DNA from: an uncultured Hyphomonadaceae bacterium
GTDB taxonomy: Bacteria > Pseudomonadota > Alphaproteobacteria > Caulobacterales > Hyphomonadaceae
Assembly: GCA_937873805.1 (NCBI GenBank)
Contig: CALMWO010000077.1
Location: 1-5,014 of the forward strand
DNA: 5,014 nt
Direction: 5' to 3'
The translations under genes and the position numbers were made by a program. This document shows positions 1 to 5,014 of this stretch, one piece after another; the stretch's first letter is position 1; every line of letters starts with the position of its first letter. Below the pieces are notes generated by a model. It was not told the origin of the DNA, did no database searches, and worked only from the letters and a program-made list of their open reading frames with translations.

Positions 1-579
1 ATGCTTCTGAGGCTCTACGAAGCGAACGGCGGAGCGGTGCGCGTGGACGGGCACGACGTTCGCGACGTGTCGCTGACGTCGCTCCGGCGCAATCTCGCGC
101 TGGTGTCTCAGGATGCCTTCCTGTTCGACGCGACAATCCGCGAGAACATTGCTTTGGGATCAAAGGGCGCAACTGACGAGCAGATCAGAGCGGCTGCGCA
201 GGCCGCGGCGTGCGACTTCGTCGAAGCACTGCCTGGCGCATGGGGCGCTCCTGCCGGCGAGGGTGGGCGCAATCTCTCCGGCGGGCAGCGTCAGCGCATT
301 GCCCTTGCGCGTGCGCTGCTCTCCGATGCTCCTGTGCTTCTGCTTGATGAAGCAACCAGCGCGCTCGACTCCGAGAGCGAGGCACGCGTGCAGCAGGCGA
401 TCGCGCAACTCGCGGGCAAGCGCACTATCATCGTCATCGCGCATCGTCTCGCCACGGTGCGGCGAGCGGACCGCATTTTCGTCATGGAAGACGGGCGTGT
501 CGTTGAATCTGGAACACACGACGAGTTGATGGCTCGCGGCGGCGCCTATTCGCGGCTTGCGACGTTGCAGTTGTCTTAG
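1..579 (+). CDS. ABC exporter (MsbA/ABCB type), C-terminal ATP-binding domain, 5' partial
   Basis: This is the ATP-hydrolysing half of a membrane exporter that would couple ATP use to efflux of a lipid, drug or peptide at the inner membrane. Visible motifs, numbered from the window edge, are the Q-loop (Q37 in VSQDAF), the X-loop (AGEGG, 85-89), the ABC signature LSGGQ (92-96), Walker B VLLLDE (112-117) with catalytic E117, the D-loop (SALD, 120-123) and the switch H148 in IAHRL. The A-loop, Walker A and the transmembrane domain are absent. The sequence opens at the short stretch that normally follows Walker A (LLRLYE), so the ATG at base 1 is an internal Met or a chance of the window edge, not the true start. 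The motif spacing and the TIRENI segment fit the MsbA/ABCB exporter class rather than importers. The substrate cannot be told from this domain. The gene ends in TAG and the next gene begins 74 bases later. Confidence 0.93.
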   Translation: MLLRLYEANGGAVRVDGHDVRDVSLTSLRRNLALVSQDAFLFDATIRENIALGSKGATDEQIRAAAQAAACDFVEALPGAWGAPAGEGGRNLSGGQRQRIALARALLSDAPVLLLDEATSALDSESEARVQQAIAQLAGKRTIIVIAHRLATVRRADRIFVMEDGRVVESGTHDELMARGGAYSRLATLQLS

Positions 580-653
580 GGGACAACGAGCGTACCATCC
601 CGTAGCGTTACGTTAACGGAAGTCCCGTACCTCACTTCAATTAGGGGCGATCC

Positions 654-1184
654 ATGAGTAATCCGGCAGATGTGAGCGTCGCCATATGTACGCACATGAG
701 CGGCATCGCGCGGACGCTGCGCATGGCGCTGCGTGGAATGGGCGTACGCTATGTGGCCCTGGCCAACGACACTGCCCAGCTCGTCGAGGGGTTCGCGGCC
801 GCTGAGCCAAGCTGCGTGATCATATATGTCGAGAGTGCCGATCCGGCCGACCTGGGTCTTCAGGCGCTGAACTTCATACGCAAGTCCGCAGACAGCCCGA
901 ACGCACGTATTCCAGTGGTTGCCGTTTCATCAAGCCGCGATCTGCCGACGATCAACGCCGTGATCAATGGCGGAGGTCATGAGTACGTCTTGTTTCCTGC
1001 ATCAGGCGACGTGCTCCTGAAGAAGATAACCGCGGCGCGCACTGCGACGCGTCCGTGGATTGACCGGGCGGATTATTTTGGTCCTGAGCGGCGGGTGGAT
1101 CGGGAAGCGCAACCGGCTGTTGAAAGCGTGCCGGAGAGCGAGGCCGGCGACGCTGCTGAAGCTGGCGAAAAGACGGCAGGCTGA
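654..1184 (+). CDS. degenerate (pseudo-)receiver domain protein with DYFGPERR tail
   Basis: This is a stand-alone cytoplasmic protein with the fold pattern of a response-regulator receiver domain (about residues 7-135) and an acidic, Ala/Glu-rich tail (about 150-176). Strand and helix spacing, the 'SADSPNARIPVVAVSSS' segment and the closing 'PWIDRADYFGPERR' (134-147) match small single-domain receivers common in alphaproteobacteria. The key residues are changed. The acidic pair after strand 1 is replaced (C12-T13-H14), the phospho-accepting Asp position holds Y58 (VIIYVE), and the strand-5 Lys position holds F114 (YVLFPAS). Only the Ser/Thr switch position looks kept (S92). It therefore probably cannot be phosphorylated in the usual way and may act by protein contacts. 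The start is supported by AGGGG at 643-647, six bases upstream. No DNA-binding or enzymatic output domain follows. The fold is fairly secure, but the partner and role are unknown. Confidence 0.8.
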   Translation: MSNPADVSVAICTHMSGIARTLRMALRGMGVRYVALANDTAQLVEGFAAAEPSCVIIYVESADPADLGLQALNFIRKSADSPNARIPVVAVSSSRDLPTINAVINGGGHEYVLFPASGDVLLKKITAARTATRPWIDRADYFGPERRVDREAQPAVESVPESEAGDAAEAGEKTAG

Positions 1185-1261
1185 CTGCAGATCGCCTGAG
1201 AAATCCCGCGTACATTCCCCGCGCGGCCTGCTAGGCTGTCCTCACGCTTGGGAGACGCGCC

Positions 1262-1789
1262 ATGGCCCAGAAGATTTGTGCCGCAGTTCTTTTTGCTTCG
1301 ACTCTGACGGCTTGTGGGCCGCAAGCGCCAGCTGCGCCGGCGCCTGAAGTCAAAGTCCCCGCGCCAGTGGCCGAGCAGCAAGGAAATACGCCGCCGGAAG
1401 ATCTCGACCCATTCGTCGTCATGATCGGGGCTGAACGCTGGACCGTCATCCTGGACAAGGCGCTTGAAGGCGCTCGCGAAGCGCCCGAGGCGAGCACTGC
1501 AGCGGAAGAGACCGATCTCTATCGCGCGGATGCTGCCACAAAGAACGGCGCGGCGATGGTGATCGAGTTGCGCAATCGCGTTTGCCGCAAGGGACTCGTG
1601 ACCGGCGACGCATGCAAGCTGCCGGAGTGGCCGGCTTGGACGCTGGAGCCTCCCACTGGCGACACGCCCATCGCGGAAATCGACCGCCGATCGGGCTGGC
1701 TGGATACAGTCATGGCGCCGTTCACAGAGGCCGGTTGTGAGGCCGGGCGCAAGGCGCTGAAGGACGACATGTTCTGCTCGGTGGAGTAG
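1262..1789 (+). CDS. predicted lipoprotein of unknown function
   Basis: I do not recognise the family. The first 18 residues form a short lipoprotein signal: basic K4, a hydrophobic core and the lipobox LTAC (15-18), so C18 would be lipidated and become the mature N-terminus. A Pro/Ala-rich linker (about 19-45) follows, as is common between a lipid anchor and a folded domain. The mature domain (about 46-175) is Trp-containing, with W60, W123, W126 and W146, and has four further cysteines (C108, C118, C159, C172) that could make two disulfides in the periplasm. GGGAG at 1250-1254 lies seven bases before the ATG and fixes the start. The gene sits 77 bases after the receiver gene and converges on the TauE-family gene with only 4 bases between stop codons. 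Lipoprotein sorting is confident; no function can be assigned. Confidence 0.85.
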   Translation: MAQKICAAVLFASTLTACGPQAPAAPAPEVKVPAPVAEQQGNTPPEDLDPFVVMIGAERWTVILDKALEGAREAPEASTAAEETDLYRADAATKNGAAMVIELRNRVCRKGLVTGDACKLPEWPAWTLEPPTGDTPIAEIDRRSGWLDTVMAPFTEAGCEAGRKALKDDMFCSVE

Positions 1790-1793
1790 GGCG

Positions 1794-2558
1794 TCAGCCC
1801 AGCCACAGTCCGCGCGCGATATAGACAAGGCCCGTCGCCGTTACGATCCACTTCGTCCACGTGCGGAAGTTCGCGTCCGTCATGCGTTCAAGCACAAGTC
1901 CGCCCATCCACGTCCCGAGCAGGGAAAGCGGGACCACGGCCGCGAACATCCAGAGTGGCGGCAATTGAGCCTCCGCCTGTAGCGCCGGGTCGGACAGGAT
2001 AGCGAACAGTGGAAATCCCCAGAACGCGATCTTCACGGCATGAGCCATCACCTGCGTGGTGGCTTTGGTAGCGACTACGGTCTGGCGTGGCAGTTCCGTC
2101 TTGACGAAGAACAGATCCAGCAGCGGACCTGCAACGCCCGAGAGCGTGTTCAGCGTCTGCACCAGGAAGCCGCAGAGTTCTGCCTGGAACCGCTTCTCGA
2201 CGTTTATCTCCACCAGCTTTTTCGGAATCCACACCAGCATGGCCGTGAGACCAAGCAGGATGAACACCATCGTTTGTGTCGGCCGCCAGGTGATGAGCAG
2301 CAGGACAATCAGCGCCCCGCCTATTCCCAGCGCATAGCGGCCTGTGATTGCCCACGAGATGTGCTTTCGCAGGAATAGCGCGCGCGAGAAATTGGAGATG
2401 ATCTGGATAAACCCATGCAACACCATTGCCGTTGCGACAGGGACATAGGAGGCCAACACCCCCATCAGGATGAGCCCGCCCGCCATTCCGAACACCCCGG
2501 AGATGGCTGCCGTTATGAGGGTTGCGACAAGAATGATGCCGACAATGGCGGAATTCAT
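1794..2558 (-). CDS. TauE/SafE family membrane transporter (sulfite/organosulfonate exporter family)
   Basis: This polytopic inner-membrane protein belongs to the TauE/SafE (DUF81) family. Some members export sulfite, sulfoacetate or related anions; many are uncharacterised. The 254 residues show seven to eight hydrophobic segments (about 4-34, 38-58, 70-90, 97-111, 127-147, 165-188, 202-222, 233-252). The internal duplication typical of the family is visible as two Gly-rich re-entrant motifs: GVFGMAGGLI (21-30) and LSGVAGPLLDLFF (139-151). A second in-frame ATG at 2616-2618 would add 20 residues containing several Arg. I prefer the start at 2558 because the family begins directly with the first hydrophobic helix, although only a weak CAGG-like site precedes either start. 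The gene is divergent from the acetyltransferase gene and convergent with the lipoprotein gene. No sulfur-metabolism genes lie nearby, so the substrate is open. Confidence 0.88.
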   Translation of the reverse strand: MNSAIVGIILVATLITAAISGVFGMAGGLILMGVLASYVPVATAMVLHGFIQIISNFSRALFLRKHISWAITGRYALGIGGALIVLLLITWRPTQTMVFILLGLTAMLVWIPKKLVEINVEKRFQAELCGFLVQTLNTLSGVAGPLLDLFFVKTELPRQTVVATKATTQVMAHAVKIAFWGFPLFAILSDPALQAEAQLPPLWMFAAVVPLSLLGTWMGGLVLERMTDANFRTWTKWIVTATGLVYIARGLWLG

Positions 2559-2673
2559 GGGGCCTGACTGGCGTAACCGAATCAAAACGGGAACGAACGT
2601 GAATTCGAGGCGCCACATACCCGCGCGTGTCGCATCTGTCGAACAACGTGGTCTTGCGCATTCCGGCTCCCCA

Positions 2674-2687
2674 CATCAAGCTTGATG
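2674..2687. promoter_or_regulatory. perfect 14-bp palindrome, candidate operator between divergent genes
   Basis: CATCAAGCTTGATG is a perfect inverted repeat with no spacer. It sits in the 148-base region between the divergent TauE-family and acetyltransferase genes and ends four bases before the acetyltransferase Shine-Dalgarno sequence. A site of this kind suits a dimeric helix-turn-helix repressor, but no regulator gene is visible in the window and I cannot name the family. In RNA it could form only a small hairpin (five pairs around AGCU). Being a palindrome is a direct observation; operator function is inferred. Confidence 0.45.
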
Positions 2688-2691
2688 AGTC

Positions 2692-2699
2692 GGAAGGAG
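2692..2699 (+). promoter_or_regulatory. strong ribosome binding site of the acetyltransferase gene
   Basis: GGAAGGAG lies seven bases before the ATG at 2707. It is the strongest Shine-Dalgarno match in the window and fixes that start codon. Because it directly follows the 14-bp palindrome, binding of a protein there or folding of the leader could affect translation. Confidence 0.75.
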
Positions 2700-2706
2700 T
2701 CGCGGG

Positions 2707-3270
2707 ATGATCAACATTCGCTTGGCCCGCCGCACGGATGCTGCGGGCATCGCACGTGTACACGAGCGCACGTGGAAAGAGGCCTATCGTGGCCTGCTCG
2801 ACAGCGCCTATCTCGACGCCTTGTCTGAGCGCAGGTTGCTGGCGCGCTGGCGCACCAACCTTGATCGCCGGGCGGAGGACTTCGACGAGCAGGTGCTTGT
2901 CGCCTGCCTTGGCAAGGAAGTGGTTGGCTTCGTCATGGTGGGTTCATCGCGGGAGGCGTTCGCCCCGTGGGAAGCCGAAATCAGCATGGTCTATGTGTTG
3001 AAGGAAAATCGGGGTGGCGGCATTGGCCGCGCGCTGATGAAAGTGGCGGCGGATCATTGCATCCGACGCGGCATGTTCTCAGGCGGCCTCTGGGTGCTGC
3101 GTGACAATGGCGGCGCGCGAGATTTTTACGAGGCGCTTCAGGGCGAACACGCTGGTCGCAAGATGGATAGCGTCGGCGGCCAGATTGTACCCCTTGTCGG
3201 CTATTGGTGGCGTGACCTTGCTACGCTGGCTGAACGGAACGCGCCGGCTGTCTCCATCGGCCGTGACTGA
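2707..3270 (+). CDS. GNAT family N-acetyltransferase
   Basis: This is a cytoplasmic acetyl-CoA-dependent acetyltransferase of the GNAT superfamily, 187 residues, about the usual length for a single domain. The N-terminus (IRLARRTDAAGIARVHERTW, 4-23) is the typical strand 1-helix 1 opening. Strand 4 (EISMVYVL, 91-98) leads into motif A with the pyrophosphate-binding loop N101-R-G-G-G-I-G107, followed by the long helix to about 120. Motif B (GLWVLRDNGGARDFYEALQG, 127-146) contains Y141 at the usual general-acid position. The C-terminal part (about 150-172) includes the paired strand VPLVGYWWRDL. The acceptor could be a protein N-terminus, an amine metabolite or a toxic amine; the sequence does not decide. 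The gene has its own strong ribosome binding site and is divergent from the TauE-family gene. The 178 bases downstream show no obvious terminator. Confidence 0.92.
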   Translation: MINIRLARRTDAAGIARVHERTWKEAYRGLLDSAYLDALSERRLLARWRTNLDRRAEDFDEQVLVACLGKEVVGFVMVGSSREAFAPWEAEISMVYVLKENRGGGIGRALMKVAADHCIRRGMFSGGLWVLRDNGGARDFYEALQGEHAGRKMDSVGGQIVPLVGYWWRDLATLAERNAPAVSIGRD

Positions 3271-3448
3271 AGCGTAAAAGCGTCGCGTCTTGAACGAAAA
3301 GCGGGCGTTGGCCCCATTGCGCTGCATTTGAGGTGCGGCTACCCACTTCCCACCACAAGGTGAAAACCGCGCGGCTGCGTATCCGACGGGCAGGGGCCCG
3401 CGCTTCGGACCGCAGCATTGAACCGCGCGGCCGGAAAATGGAGCCACC

Positions 3449-4729
<1,281 letters not shown>

Positions 4730-4743
4730 TCGAACGGAAGCCA

Positions 4744-4786
4744 CGAAAAGACCGCGGCGGCGCCCAAAAGCGCCGCCGTTTTTCGT
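4744..4786 (+). terminator. rho-independent terminator after the acyl-CoA dehydrogenase gene
   Basis: A nine-base-pair all-G/C stem pairs 4755-4763 (CGGCGGCGC) with 4770-4778 (GCGCCGCCG) around the six-base loop CCAAAA, and five T residues follow (4779-4783). Outside the stem, CGAAAA (4744-4749) could pair with TTTTCG (4780-4785), giving an A-tract upstream and a T-tract downstream, so the element might work in both directions. It begins 15 bases past the acyl-CoA dehydrogenase stop codon. Confidence 0.9.
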
Positions 4787-4844
4787 TTGTGACTCTCTGA
4801 ACTGCAGCGTTTCCGCATCTGACCGCTTGGCGCCCGTTGGGCCT

Positions 4845-4858
4845 TCATGCTTGCATGA
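4845..4858. promoter_or_regulatory. inverted repeat TCATGC-TT-GCATGA, possible operator
   Basis: Two perfect six-base arms are separated by TT, centred 45 bases upstream of the start codon of the secreted-protein frame at the right edge and just after the terminator of the previous gene. The position is right for a promoter-proximal operator of the downstream gene. It shares no arm sequence with the palindrome at 2674-2687. Function is inferred from symmetry and position only. Confidence 0.3.
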
Positions 4859-4881
4859 TTCAGCCACTTCGGATGGCGTTT

Positions 4882-4887
4882 GGGGAG
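4882..4887 (+). promoter_or_regulatory. ribosome binding site choosing the start of the last reading frame
   Basis: GGGGAG lies nine bases before the ATG at 4897. A nearer ATG at 4889 is only one base from this site and its frame stops after three codons, so 4897 is the working start. Confidence 0.55.
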
Positions 4888-4896
4888 TATGCAGTC

Positions 4897-5014
4897 ATGA
4901 TCAGGCAGCTTGCAGGGCTCGCATTCTGTGCAGCCTGTCTTGCCGCGCCAGCATTCGCGCAGGACAAGGACGTGATCGTCGTCACCGGGTAGATGATCGA
5001 GAGCGATGATGAAG
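4897..5014 (+). pseudogene. secreted protein start with in-frame TAG after codon 31, 3' partial
   Basis: From the ATG the frame gives a classic Sec signal peptide: R3, a hydrophobic core LAGLAFCAACLAA (5-17) and the cleavage motif AFA before Q22. The mature start QDKDVIVVTG (22-31) resembles the 'VIVVTG' stretch seen just after the signal in many TonB-dependent receptors and in some small secreted proteins of alphaproteobacteria. Codon 32 is TAG (4990-4992). The frame then stays open as MIESDDE up to the window end, with the same acidic character expected after VTG. I read this as one gene broken by a nonsense change or a sequencing error. Alternatives are a true 31-residue secreted peptide, readthrough, or restart at the ATG directly after the stop, which lacks a ribosome binding site. 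The window ends too soon to identify the product. Confidence 0.5.

Noticed and set aside
1230..1237. GCTAGGCT before the lipoprotein gene as a -10 element
   Set aside because: The GCTA core fits but the rest does not, and no convincing -35 element lies at the right distance.
1073..1828. A 251-codon open frame on the minus strand across the receiver and lipoprotein genes
   Set aside because: It overlaps two well-supported genes with their own ribosome binding sites, and its Arg/Ser/Ala-rich translation shows no domain.
2559..2618. A longer N-terminus for the TauE-family protein, starting at the ATG at 2616-2618
   Set aside because: The extra 20 residues are not like the family's N-terminus and no Shine-Dalgarno sequence precedes that ATG; it remains possible but less likely.
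1888..2763. A 291-codon open frame overlapping the TauE-family gene in another minus-strand frame
   Set aside because: The alternative frame has the membrane-spanning TauE pattern; this one is His/Arg/Gly-rich without hydrophobic segments and also runs into the acetyltransferase gene.
3317..3345. A possible Caulobacter-type promoter (TTGCGCT, 14 bases, GCTACCCA) upstream of the acyl-CoA dehydrogenase gene
   Set aside because: Only the TTG and GCTA cores match the consensus; in GC-rich DNA this is too weak to call.

Overview
The window reads as ordinary chromosome of an alphaproteobacterium, most likely of the Caulobacterales/Hyphomonadales type. The base composition is GC-rich by eye, and codons lean to G/C in the third position. 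One protein carries the C-terminal 'DYFGPERR' tail that I associate with small receiver proteins of that group. Nothing in the window looks like a mobile element, a CRISPR array, an RNA gene or a defence island. No stretch longer than 300 bases lacks a gene.

Layout, left to right. (1) The 3' part of an MsbA/ABCB-type ABC exporter gene: the nucleotide-binding domain without Walker A, which lies off the left edge. (2) A 176-residue receiver-fold protein whose phosphorylation-site residues have been replaced. (3) A 175-residue predicted outer- or inner-membrane lipoprotein of unknown function with four cysteines in its mature part. (4) On the opposite strand, converging on the lipoprotein gene with only 4 bases between the stops, a TauE/SafE-family membrane transporter. 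(5) Diverging from it, a GNAT N-acetyltransferase; the intergenic region holds a perfect 14-bp palindrome beside the acetyltransferase ribosome binding site. (6) A 426-residue acyl-CoA dehydrogenase of the ACAD10/ACAD11 (LvaC-like) branch, followed by a clear intrinsic terminator. (7) At the right edge, a start codon, ribosome binding site and textbook Sec signal peptide lead into a reading frame interrupted by an in-frame TAG after 31 codons. The frame then stays open to the window end.

The genes do not form one obvious pathway. Each has its own ribosome binding site and spacing of 74 to 178 bases from the next, apart from the convergent pair, so most are probably separate transcription units. 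The points most worth a second look are the degenerate receiver, the aspartate at the catalytic-base position of the acyl-CoA dehydrogenase, the amber-interrupted secreted protein and the two intergenic palindromes. I see no strong evidence for a previously undescribed multi-gene system.
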